Assembly (NCBI GenBank): GCA_963759735.1
Contig: CAVXAF010000005.1
Coordinates: forward strand, 67,736-131,735
Direction: 5' to 3'
DNA length: 64,000 bases
DNA from: Hyphomicrobium_A sp963759735
GTDB lineage: Bacteria; Pseudomonadota; Alphaproteobacteria; Rhizobiales; Hyphomicrobiaceae
Shown: piece by piece, positions 26,176-34,555 of the stretch
Numbering within the stretch: the stretch's first letter is position 1
Layout: every line of letters starts with the position of its first letter
Position numbers and translations under genes: made by a program
The notes under the pieces: generated by a model
The model's input: only the letters and a program-made list of their open reading frames with translations
What the model was told of the DNA's origin: nothing
Databases searched by the model: none

Positions 26176-27288
26176 CTATTTCGTAGAGGCCGTGGCGTCG
26201 TGCTTGAAGAACACGTCGACGCGCATGCCGGTCAGCAGCGGCGGCAGCCCGTCCAGATCGATCATCGCTTCGAGGACCTCGACGTCGTTGGGACGGCGGG
26301 GACCGCGCGAGACGATGTTGGGCGGCGACAGCGACTGGGCGATCGAGCTCACCCGGCCTTCGAAGTCCTGGTCGGGATAGGCATCGGCGCGCACCACGAC
26401 ACTCTGGCCGACGCGGATCTTGGCGGCATCGCGCTCCTCGACTTCGGCGCGCACCTTCATGGTGCTCAAGTCGCCGAACACGAGCAGCGTATTTTCCGGC
26501 GAGGGAGCGGCGACTTCACCCTCCTTGGCGATGACGTTGAGCACGGTGCCATCGAACGGCGCGCGCACGCGCAGGTGTTCGACGCCGAGCTCAGCGCCGG
26601 TCAGCTCGGCGCGGGCGACGGAGAGCGCGGCTTCGAGGCGCGTCGGCAGCGGCATGCCGGACTTGGCGTTCACCGAGGCGAGATTGGCGCGTTCGTCGGC
26701 GACCTTCTTTCTGGCGTCCTCGAGCTTGGTGCGCGCCGCATCGACCGTCGCTTGCGGGCCGTTCTTCTCGCGACGCTCCTGCAGGGCGTCGTCATATTCC
26801 TGCTGGGCGCCGAATTGGCTGCGCTCGGCGGCGGCGAGAGCGTCCTCGGCGGTGCGGCGCTCCTGCTGCAGGCCACGTGCGTCCTCTTCGTTGCGCTCGC
26901 GCACACGCACCTGCGCTTCGGCGGTGGCGGCGGAAAGCTTGGTCAGCGCGTCGTCGTCATCGATGCTGACGAGCAGATCGCCCGACTTCACGCTGTCGTT
27001 GAGAGTGACGGGGATGTCGACGATGCGGCCGGGCGCTTCGGCGGTGATGCGGACCTCACCGCTCTTGGGCTCGACGCGACCGGTCGCCGAGGCGGCCCAG
27101 GTCGGGCGCATGGCCTTGGCGGTCGCGGTTTCCGATGGTGTCTGCTTGGCGTCGTCGCCCGTCCCTTGCGCCGTCGTCGCCTCGCCGACCGGACCCCAGC
27201 TGACGCTGTTGACGTAAAAGCCGACCGCGATGGCCAAGAGGCCGGCGATACCGAGCGTAATGACCGTTGGGTTGATCTTCTTAAGCAT
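26176..27288 (-). CDS. HlyD/DevB-like membrane fusion protein of an ABC exporter
   Basis: This 370-residue protein has one N-terminal helix (NPTVITLGIAGLLAIAVGFYV), a lipoyl-like region near SGDLLVSIDDDDALTKL, a long alpha-hairpin rich in Ala/Glu/Arg (about residues 140-240) and a C-terminal barrel domain with APFDGTVLNVIAKEGEV. It is the adaptor of a DevBCA-type export system. ATG 27288 overlaps the ATPase stop by eight bases. In cyanobacteria DevBCA exports glycolipids; the substrate here is unknown. The order permease-ATPase-adaptor is a single minus-strand operon. Confidence 0.9.
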   Translation of the reverse strand: MLKKINPTVITLGIAGLLAIAVGFYVNSVSWGPVGEATTAQGTGDDAKQTPSETATAKAMRPTWAASATGRVEPKSGEVRITAEAPGRIVDIPVTLNDSVKSGDLLVSIDDDDALTKLSAATAEAQVRVRERNEEDARGLQQERRTAEDALAAAERSQFGAQQEYDDALQERREKNGPQATVDAARTKLEDARKKVADERANLASVNAKSGMPLPTRLEAALSVARAELTGAELGVEHLRVRAPFDGTVLNVIAKEGEVAAPSPENTLLVFGDLSTMKVRAEVEERDAAKIRVGQSVVVRADAYPDQDFEGRVSSIAQSLSPPNIVSRGPRRPNDVEVLEAMIDLDGLPPLLTGMRVDVFFKHDATASTK

Positions 27289-28033
27289 GGGCCTTCCGTC
27301 TCTTTGTAAGATCTGCAATTTCCGGGGCGTCCAGGCCTTCGGGCCGACGCTCCTCGCCGACAATTCGGCCGTCCTCGATGCGCACAACGCGATCGGCATA
27401 GCTCAGCGTGCGGGGATCGTGCGTGACTGCCAGCACGCTGCGGTGCTGCTCCTTGGCGATGCGCGCCAGCAGCGCCATCACCGCGTGGCCGTTCTCGCCG
27501 TCGAGGGCGGCGGTCGGCTCGTCGGCCAGCACGATCGAGGGCGAGGAGGCGATGGCGCGGGCGACCGCGACGCGCTGCTGCTCGCCGCCCGACAGGTTGC
27601 CGGGGTAGCTCTTGAGGCGATAGGCGAGACCGACGTCGCGCAGCACTTCCTCGGCGCGATTGGCGGCGGCAAAGCCCTTCTGCCCGCGCACGTCGAGCGC
27701 GATGCGCACGTTCTCGAGCGCGGTGAGGGTGGGGAAGAGGTTATAGGACTGGAAGATGAAGCCCATGTGCCGGCGGCGCAGCTCGGCGAGCTCTTCGGAG
27801 TTGAGGTTCTCGGTGCTCGTACCGGCGACCCGCAGCGTGCCCGAGGTCGGCGACAGGATGCAGCCGAGGATGGACAGCAGTGTTGTCTTGCCCGAGCCCG
27901 ATGGGCCCATGAGCAGTGTCAGCTCGCCGGGGACGAGGGTAACGGTGGCGCCCTTTACGGCGCGCACCTTACCGGCGCCTGAGCCCAGCTCCTTGACGAT
28001 GTCGATAGCTTCGAGGACGGGCTCATCGCTCAT
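27281..28033 (-). CDS. ABC transporter ATP-binding protein (DevA/LolD-like)
   Basis: This 250-residue ATPase carries Walker A GPSGSGKT, the Q-loop in FIFQSYNLFPTLTALENV, the signature LSGGEQQRVAVARAI, Walker B IVLADEPTAALD and the switch His in AVTHDPR. It belongs to the MacB/LolD/DevA group. ATG 28033 overlaps the TGA of the upstream permease frame (ATGA), which supports this start over one 23 codons earlier. It energises the adjoining MacB-like permease. Confidence 0.95.
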   Translation of the reverse strand: MSDEPVLEAIDIVKELGSGAGKVRAVKGATVTLVPGELTLLMGPSGSGKTTLLSILGCILSPTSGTLRVAGTSTENLNSEELAELRRRHMGFIFQSYNLFPTLTALENVRIALDVRGQKGFAAANRAEEVLRDVGLAYRLKSYPGNLSGGEQQRVAVARAIASSPSIVLADEPTAALDGENGHAVMALLARIAKEQHRSVLAVTHDPRTLSYADRVVRIEDGRIVGEERRPEGLDAPEIADLTKRRKAHA

Positions 28034-29173
28034 TTGTTGAATACCACGGCCGGATCGATCTTGGTGACTTTGACGATCGCCGACAGCGCCGAGATGGCGC
28101 ACATGCCGACGGTGAGAGTGAACAGCCAGAACGCCAGGCCGGGTGTCATGACCATGGGCAGTGCGGTGTTATGACTGAGCACCAATATAATCAGTGCGAT
28201 GGAGATGCCCAAGGCATAGCCGACGACGGCGCTGATGCCCGGCCTGGGCGAGGATAACCTGATAAATATATCCCGACGATGACCCCAGCGCACGCAAGGT
28301 CGCGAACTCGCCGAGATGGTCCTTGGTGCTGGAATACAGCGTCTGGGCGACGATGACGGTGCCGACGAGGCTGCCGAGCAGGGCGCCGCCGATCAGCGCC
28401 ACGCCGGCGCCGGTACGGAACAGCCACTGCTTCAAGCTGCGGTCGCGGAATTCGGCCTGGGTGAGGACTTCGGCACCCTCGAGCCGACCCTGCAAGTCCT
28501 GGCGGACCGTTTCGATGTTGGCGCCAGGCTGTGTCTGCACGAGATAGAAGGTAACGCCGTCGCTGTCGCCGAAGATGCTGCGGGCGCGGTTGAGCGTTGT
28601 GTAGGTGTAGGGCGACTGCACGAACGAGCGGACACCGTCGGTCAACGCACGCACGCGAATGCGCGAGTTCATCACCTGTGCGGTATCGCCGATGCCCTTG
28701 ATGCCGAGTTCGTTGAAGTAGGTGCGGTCGACGGCGACGGCTTCCGGCGCCTTGATGTCTTCCCAGGTACCATCGACGAGATCGAACGGCTCAAGGCCGC
28801 CGTCCTCGGCATCGGTGCCGACGATGACGACGCGCGTCGAGCCGCCCTCGGGCTTGCGCCATTCGGCAAAGCGCACGATGAGCGGGATCACGGCTTTGAC
28901 GCCCGGCGTCGCCAGCGCCTGATGACGCTCACGCGACGTCAGCAGCATGCCGCCGTCCTCGAAGCTCTTGGCTCCGTAGACGGTGATCCACAGATCCGCT
29001 TTGGCGTGATCGATGTTGGCAGTGATCATATTGCTCGCGCCCAAATAGAGCCCGAGTTGTACAGCTACCAGCACGATGGAAAATAAAATGCCGACCAGTG
29101 TCACCGCGAGACGGATGCGGTCATGAAACAGGTTACGGAAAGCAAGCGTCAAGATCATCGATCGGTTCCGCAC
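28030..29173 (-). CDS. DevC/MacB-like ABC permease, frameshifted near its end
   Basis: The 5' part encodes about 310 residues: helix LAVTLVGILFSIVLVAVQLGLYL, a periplasmic MacB-like domain, and helix GVALIGGALLGSLVGTVIVAQTLY. After ILAQAG (near 28240) the frame changes by one base; the continuing frame reads ISAVVGYALGISIALIILVL and runs to the stop at 28030-28032, restoring the last two helices and the usual ending KIDPAVVFNK. Removing one base from the CCC run at 28238-28240 would rejoin the frames, giving about 380 residues. The restored stop overlaps the ATPase start. This is either a sequencing error or a broken exporter. Confidence 0.88.
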
Positions 29174-29502
29174 TGGTTGGTCTAGGCATCGGCGCCACGC
29201 CGACAGCGCGGCTCATGCCGCTGGTATCCCGCCAACTTGGCCTCGAAAAGGCGAACTCATGCTTAAGAGCAGCCTAAGTATAACGCGAAATCGCGCCATT
29301 TAGAAACGCGGGTGGCTAAGGGCGCTCACCAAGCGTTAACGCGAAGAGGTCAAGAAAGGGGTAAGATCGAGAGATCAAGGAAAGGTTTTCGACACCTTGC
29401 TCCGCTGAGACTGGCGGCCGTTTTGATCCTTCGACCAGCTTTTTGCCGCTTTCAAAGCCTATCTGCGATCCCAATCTCTGGCACAATAATGGTGATACCA
29501 CC
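29174..29502. other. intergenic region between divergent exporter and DUF2147 genes
   Basis: These 329 bases hold the 5' regions of two divergent transcripts. I see no gene, clear promoter boxes or convincing long inverted repeat. Confidence 0.4.
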
Positions 29503-30135
29503 ATGCGTCATGATCATCCTTTAAGAAAGCTCCCGAAAAGCCTTGTGTGCTCGACGGTTACCGGAGCGTTACTGGGGCTGACCGGAGGCGCCGCGATGGC
29601 CGCTCCGCCTATGGAATCCGGCCTCTGGATCAATCACACCGGCAAAGGCGCGGTGGAAATTCGCCCGTGCGGAGATTCCGGCGCCGGCGCTAAAAAACTG
29701 TGTGGCTACATTGTCTGGCTGAAAGAGCCGAACAATACGCGGGGCGAACCGCTCACCGATCGCCGTAACCCCGACGCGTCAAAGCGCGGCCGGACGATTT
29801 GCGGTCTGCCGGTGCTCGGCGCCTTGCAGCGCGTCAGCGGCGGTTGGGACAACGGCTGGGTCTACGATCCCGAGCAGGGCGCTTCGTTCGATGCCGCCAT
29901 TCAGCTCAGTTCGCGCGACCGCCTGGTCCTCACCGGCTACAAGGGCGTCAAGTTCTTCTCTAAGTCGTTCAACTGGCGCCGCGCGCCGGCCGACCTGCAG
30001 CGTTGCGATCAGCCGCGCGAGGCCCGCGTCACTCCGGCGGAGGTCGCGGTGAAGCGAGCCGCGCAGGCAAACGCGCTGCCGCAGCTCAAGGCGCCTCGTC
30101 CGGTGCCGGCCGTGCGCCCCGCGACCGTGGAATAA
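29503..30135 (+). CDS. DUF2147 family exported protein
   Basis: This 210-residue protein has a signal peptide (ending GGAAMAA) and the DUF2147 beta domain: GLWINHTGKGAVEIRPC, LCGYIVWLKEPN, GLPVLGALQRVSGGWDNGWVYDPEQG and LTGYKGVKFFSKSFNWRR. Two cysteines (IRPC and KLCGY) probably pair. The C-terminal 45 residues are Pro/Ala-rich. DUF2147 proteins are periplasmic and of unknown function. ATG 29503 is chosen for the signal peptide. A strong terminator follows. Confidence 0.88.
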   Translation: MRHDHPLRKLPKSLVCSTVTGALLGLTGGAAMAAPPMESGLWINHTGKGAVEIRPCGDSGAGAKKLCGYIVWLKEPNNTRGEPLTDRRNPDASKRGRTICGLPVLGALQRVSGGWDNGWVYDPEQGASFDAAIQLSSRDRLVLTGYKGVKFFSKSFNWRRAPADLQRCDQPREARVTPAEVAVKRAAQANALPQLKAPRPVPAVRPATVE

Positions 30136-30164
30136 TCCACCCAATCGCGGAACATCGAAAATGC

Positions 30165-30192
30165 AAAAGCCCGGCGCGAGCGCCGGGCTTTT
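30165..30192. terminator. strong bidirectional Rho-independent terminator
   Basis: A thirteen-base perfect stem (AAAAGCCCGGCGC and its complement) with a two-base loop lies between the convergent DUF2147 and hydrolase genes. The A-run and T-run are part of the stem, so it terminates in both directions. Confidence 0.9.
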
Positions 30193-30222
30193 CATTTGGT
30201 GCAGGCTGCTAGCGCGCGACGA

Positions 30223-31140
30223 TCAGGTCGTCGAGCCGCGACCTTCTCCGCGTCCTTTGCCCTGCTGGGGTTCGGTGGCGGCGGAAACAACGGCCTCTTC
30301 TGCACGCAGCTTGTCCAGCCGCGAGGTGAGACGCTCGGCAAATTCCTTGACGCGCTCCATCACCACCGGCCGCTGACGATCCAGCGTGACCATGTGATAG
30401 CAGTCGTCGAGAATGCAGGTTTCAACCATACCGGCAAGCTTGCGCTGCAGGATCATGGCGTTCGACAGATCGCTCTGGTCATCGTTGCGCGGATGGAAAA
30501 CCAGCGCGTGCTGCTTGATGCTGCTGAGCAGCGGCTTGACGTTGCGCACCAGACGGCGGAACTCCAGCACGAGGCCGCCGCCACGGGCGAACAAGTCCTC
30601 GATGGAGTCGGCTTCAGACTGGACGCTGTCGAGGATGAAGCTGCGCAGGCGCTCGTCCTTGATGCCGTGGGGCATGCGAGCGCGGAACTTGAAGAGGCGC
30701 GCCGTCCACTTATGCTGCACCAGACGGAACAGGCTAAAGTACCACGGGATCGCCCAGCCATTCGGCCAGAACGTCGGCGAGAACAGCATCAAGCCATGAA
30801 TCTTCTCGGGACGCAGAGCGGCGAGGCGCAGCGCCAACATGCTGCCGGCCGACATGCCGCCCACGATGACGGCGTCGCACTGCTGCGTCAGTTCATCGTG
30901 CGCGTGCTCGAGCGCTGCGTACCAATCCTGCCAGCGCGACAGGCCGGAAACGTCGGTCCCGCCTGCGAGACCGGGAAGAAGCGGGCAATAAACCGTGTAA
31001 CCGAGCTGGGCCAGCGTGTGGGCCACGAACTTAAGCTCGATGGGTGAGCCGCCGAGGCTGTGCACGAGCAAAACGCCGTTGCGTCCCCCCGGTACAAAAA
31101 TGCTGCCCCAAGCTGCCTTCATTTTCTCACTGTTTTTCAT
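30223..31140 (-). CDS. alpha/beta hydrolase (carboxylesterase-like)
   Basis: This 305-residue hydrolase has the oxyanion-hole segment VLLVHSLGGSPIELKFVA, the nucleophile elbow GGMSAGSM (Ser near residue 98), and the catalytic His in LDDCYHMVTLD near residue 250, with an Asp expected in HPRNDDQSDL. It resembles the Est30-type monoacylglycerol lipases and carboxylesterases. A Glu/Gly/Arg-rich tail follows. It has no signal peptide, so it is cytoplasmic. Substrate unknown. Confidence 0.88.
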   Translation of the reverse strand: MKNSEKMKAAWGSIFVPGGRNGVLLVHSLGGSPIELKFVAHTLAQLGYTVYCPLLPGLAGGTDVSGLSRWQDWYAALEHAHDELTQQCDAVIVGGMSAGSMLALRLAALRPEKIHGLMLFSPTFWPNGWAIPWYFSLFRLVQHKWTARLFKFRARMPHGIKDERLRSFILDSVQSEADSIEDLFARGGGLVLEFRRLVRNVKPLLSSIKQHALVFHPRNDDQSDLSNAMILQRKLAGMVETCILDDCYHMVTLDRQRPVVMERVKEFAERLTSRLDKLRAEEAVVSAATEPQQGKGRGEGRGSTT

Positions 31141-32109
31141 CGTGTAACTGAACTCGCTCGCTCACTTGTCGAAGCCAAAGAGTTCCCAACAGTCTCGACC
31201 TGCGCGAGAATCCCGTCCGCGCTGATCCGAAGCTTGTCGCTGAAACTCTCTCTTTTTCGTTTCCGCAGGGGCAGTCAATGCCGATTTGCTTGCCGTCCCG
31301 ACGCCCCTATCGAGTAATCGCCGCTTTGGATGAGGTCCCGGGCCGGAACGGCACGAGATGCGGTGGAGGTCACTCACTGGCCGGAACGACTGTGAAGTTC
31401 GATTGGTCACCTTGCCGCAGCCGATCCGGATAGGTCGGCCCAGCGGACTTAAATCGCCACCCTTATCGATGCCTTCGCGGGGCTGGAAAACCTGCTTCGA
31501 GACAGCCAACAGAGATCCTTCGCGGTGCCCGTTGCGGCGAAACCATGGCCAGTGCGTGTCAGCCGCGGTGCCACTCTGAGGTGAGCCGGCCCGCGTGACG
31601 CAAGTCGTACTGCTTGTTCGTCGCCTATGCTGCACGGCGGTAGAAAACCTTGAAAACGCGCCGCTTCTCGATAGCAGAATGAAGTTAAGTGTACGCCAAA
31701 TCGGGATTTTCGCGAAATACCGCATCGCAAAACATAATTAATAGCTCAACCCTGTGTTGTACCGCCGCCACATTTAAGGCGGTGCTGGGGCAACCTATCG
31801 GATCGGCCCTTCACCTTAGTGCAGGTGCCACTTAAGGGGCAACCGCCGGCACGCGTGCGACGCAAAATTCGTGCAGTCGTGAAAGAAAACGTGAACTGCC
31901 CAGAGGGCGCAAAATCGGCTTGCGCCGGACCTCCGCCACTACCGGCACGTGTCCTGCCGGGGATAAGGAAGCGGTGCTAGGGGCTGCCGAGTCGCCGCTC
32001 GGCGCTGCCTGTCACGCTGCGAGCGCAATCGACACCCTCTATTACTGATGGTTAGATTGGTTAAGTGCAGTCGCCGGACGGGAGCGGCTGCCGACCGAAG
32101 GAAAGTGCG
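31141..32109. other. long intergenic region, no gene seen
   Basis: Nearly one kilobase without a convincing gene. Open frames exist on both strands but have no family-like segments or ribosome binding sites, and their amino-acid make-up is that of antisense or random frames. A weak stem (GCCGCC with GGCGG) lies near 31770-31790. It may hold a decayed gene or an untranslated RNA. Confidence 0.4.
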
Positions 32110-33906
32110 TTGCTCGCCCACGTTCGCCGCCCGATTGCTTCTCTCGTCGCCCTCGCCATCGTAGTCGGACAGGTTGCGCCGTCGTTCGGACAGCCACTTT
32201 CCAAGGTCGACTATGAAGCCTGCCAGGCGCGCGACGAGGCGACCTTCCGCACCGCCATTCAGGGCATCTCGACCCGCGCGCTGCAGACCGGCATCGCCAA
32301 CGTCGACTATCGCGCCGCGGTCGGCGATCAGTGGCGCCGCATCGGCATGGACGACATCATCGACAAGCGCGTCGATCTCGCGGTCGAGGAAGTGCGCCGC
32401 GAAACCAGCTTCACGAACCTTCTCCAGTCGCTCGCCAGCCAGCAGAAGGCGCAGGAGCTGGCGACCGCCGTCGCCGAGCGCGTCTATCGCTCCGACGCCA
32501 TCAAGGCGGCGCTGGAGCAGCTTGCCGTAGGGGTCGGCAACGAGGTCGGCAAGCAGATGGAGTTTGCCACCGCGGACGCCGCCGAACCGGCGCTCGCCTG
32601 CCTGAAGGCCTTCGTGGGCGCCCGCTACGGGGAAACGGCCGCGCGTGCGGTCGAAGGCGATGCCGGCAAGGACGTCGCGCTCGACCCCAATAAAGGTGCG
32701 GCCGAGATGTCGCCCGGCGCGGTGCTGCGCAATTCGAGCGGCGGTATCGCCGGCGCGGCTGTGCTGCTGATGCGCCGCCAGCTCGCCAACATGGCAACGC
32801 GCGTCGGCCAGCGTGTCGTCGGCAGCGTTTTGGCCCGTCTCGTCTCTGTGGTCGCCGGGGGTATCGGCTTGGTGCTTATCGCCAAGGACATTTGGGACCT
32901 GCGCAACGGCGTGCTGCCGATCATCGCCACCGAGATGAAGTCCAAAGAGAACAAGGACAAGGTGCAGGAAGAGCTGGCCAAGACCTTTGCCGAGCAGATC
33001 TCCGGCCACGTGCAGGAAATCGGCGCTGCTACCGCCGACCGCATCATCGATATCTGGCGCGACTTCCGCAGCGCCCATGCCGAGGCCCTGAGCCTCGCCG
33101 AGCGCAACGAGAAGTTCAAAGCCTTCCTCGATTCGCTGCCGCCTGCCGCCCTGCCGCGCCTCGATGAAGTGACGGCGCTCGTCCTCGCCGGTGAGGGCGA
33201 AGCTGGTCTGCTGCGCCGTCTGGACGACGGCACGCTCGGCACGGCCGTGAACACGCTGCCGGCGCCGGCCATGGAGATTGCCCGCGAGACGCGCTCGATC
33301 GACACCGGCCTCAAGTGGGCGGCGCTGGCCGGCAGCGACCTGCCGCAGGTTGTGACGCTGAGCCTCTATCGCCGCACCACGCCCGATGCGCTGACCCGCC
33401 CCGGCCTGCAACGTCTGCTGCGCCTCGACGACAGCCTCGCCACCCAGCGCCTGGCGGCGGTGGAACGCAGTGCGCGCGACACGCTGTTTGAATTGAACGA
33501 CGCGGACCTCAAGAAGCTAGCCCGCAGCCTCACCGAGGACGAGCTTGCGAGCCTCGCCCACTACCTGACCGGGCTGCAGCCGGGCCCGCGCGAGCGCGTG
33601 CTCGCCGCCGTCGCCGCCAATCCGGCGAAGATCCATGCACTGTCGTCCGAACGGGTGCGCGAGGCGGTGGTCGCCAGCGCCGACCAGTCGGCGGCCGTCA
33701 ACATGATGCTGCGCAGCGGCGCCATCTTCGATCCGACCGCCATCAGCGAGGATGTGCGGCTGGTCGTCGACGGCCGCGTCAGCTCGTGGCTGCTGTGGGA
33801 GAAACACCCCGCGATCATCGTTGGGGCGGGGGTGCTGGCGTTGCTGCTGTTGCTGCTTGTGCACCGGCTGCTGTTCGCCCGCCCGCGGCGGCGCGAAACC
33901 GCCTAA
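32110..33906 (+). CDS. exported, C-terminally membrane-anchored protein of unknown function
   Basis: This protein of about 598 residues has a signal peptide (HVRRPIASLVALAIVVGQVAPSFGQ), a long alpha-helical body rich in Ala, Arg, Glu and Leu, an internal hydrophobic segment (VVGSVLARLVSVVAGGIGLVLIAKDIWDL, about 250-280) and a final helix (IIVGAGVLALLLLLLVHRLLF) with a basic tail. I know no named family for it. TTG 32110 is chosen because AAGGAAAG lies upstream and it gives a clean signal peptide; GTG 32065 is in frame too. It stands alone. The layout suggests a periplasmic helical domain held by two membrane segments. Confidence 0.8.
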   Translation: MLAHVRRPIASLVALAIVVGQVAPSFGQPLSKVDYEACQARDEATFRTAIQGISTRALQTGIANVDYRAAVGDQWRRIGMDDIIDKRVDLAVEEVRRETSFTNLLQSLASQQKAQELATAVAERVYRSDAIKAALEQLAVGVGNEVGKQMEFATADAAEPALACLKAFVGARYGETAARAVEGDAGKDVALDPNKGAAEMSPGAVLRNSSGGIAGAAVLLMRRQLANMATRVGQRVVGSVLARLVSVVAGGIGLVLIAKDIWDLRNGVLPIIATEMKSKENKDKVQEELAKTFAEQISGHVQEIGAATADRIIDIWRDFRSAHAEALSLAERNEKFKAFLDSLPPAALPRLDEVTALVLAGEGEAGLLRRLDDGTLGTAVNTLPAPAMEIARETRSIDTGLKWAALAGSDLPQVVTLSLYRRTTPDALTRPGLQRLLRLDDSLATQRLAAVERSARDTLFELNDADLKKLARSLTEDELASLAHYLTGLQPGPRERVLAAVAANPAKIHALSSERVREAVVASADQSAAVNMMLRSGAIFDPTAISEDVRLVVDGRVSSWLLWEKHPAIIVGAGVLALLLLLLVHRLLFARPRRRETA

Positions 33907-34072
33907 CCGCGCGATGCTGCGGCGTTCATACGGTCATCCCCAGCCTTGTGCGCGGCGCAGTGTCAGACCGAGTTGCCCCTGCTATAAGCCGACGGGGGCC
34001 TACCGAATCAGCGTTGGCTCGGGGCAGCGATCCGCAACGGATCGAACAAGGTAACTGAGGGGAGTTCACACG

Positions 34073-34249
34073 ATGGGTCTCAAAGCGCCTGGCATTCTGA
34101 CGTTCATGATCTCGGTCATCCTGACCGTCACAGTACTGATTATTAAGTTTTTTGGTGCTGAGATCCCCTTCATTACCGGCAACGAATTCTGGGCTCTGCT
34201 CCTGGCGCAGCTCATTCTCGTGCTCGGCTGCATCATGCGCGGTCTTTAG
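34073..34249 (+). CDS. small two-helix membrane protein
   Basis: This 58-residue protein starts MGLKAPGILTFMISVILTV and is made of two hydrophobic helices (about 8-27 and 39-55) joined by a short loop with FFGAEIPFITGNEF. A strong GAGGGGAG lies eight bases before the ATG. It looks like the small hypothetical membrane proteins widely seen in Hyphomicrobiales. No function can be given. Confidence 0.7.
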   Translation: MGLKAPGILTFMISVILTVTVLIIKFFGAEIPFITGNEFWALLLAQLILVLGCIMRGL

Positions 34250-34341
34250 AAGCTTTCTGCCTTGGTGATTTTGTGTGCGCTTCTGTCGCGCGGCACTCAG
34301 CGCTCTGGTCTTGGCGTGCGTGATCGACAATCTCTCGCGCT

Positions 34342-34530
34342 ATGAAATGGAAACTCGATCAATTTGATTCCTACGCGGACCGCGTGCGCAGGTCGTCGCG
34401 CGAGATTATTATTGCTGCGGTGCTGACGGTGGCGGCGTTCGGTTTCCTCCTTGCAGCGATGCTTGGCGGCGCCGTCGTCACCGAGCCGAAGGTCGGTGCG
34501 GTCGCTGCCGACCACACGGTCATGAAGTAG
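34342..34530 (+). CDS. small single-helix membrane protein
   Basis: This 62-residue protein has a charged N-terminus (KWKLDQFDSYADRVRRSSRE) and one membrane helix (IIIAAVLTVAAFGFLLAAMLGG). No clear ribosome binding site precedes the ATG. It follows another small membrane-protein gene in the same direction. Function unknown. Confidence 0.55.
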   Translation: MKWKLDQFDSYADRVRRSSREIIIAAVLTVAAFGFLLAAMLGGAVVTEPKVGAVAADHTVMK

Positions 34531-34555
34531 CCTCAATCAGTTCAGGTTCGCGCGC

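Noticed and set aside
30196..31047. Long plus-strand open frame opposite the hydrolase gene (and similar frames opposite other core genes).
   Set aside because: In GC-rich DNA long antisense frames are common; the minus-strand genes have clear family motifs and the antisense products do not.
31162..31725. A 187-codon minus-strand open frame in the long intergenic region.
   Set aside because: No ribosome binding site, no family-like sequence, and a composition rich in Arg, Ser and Thr as in chance frames.
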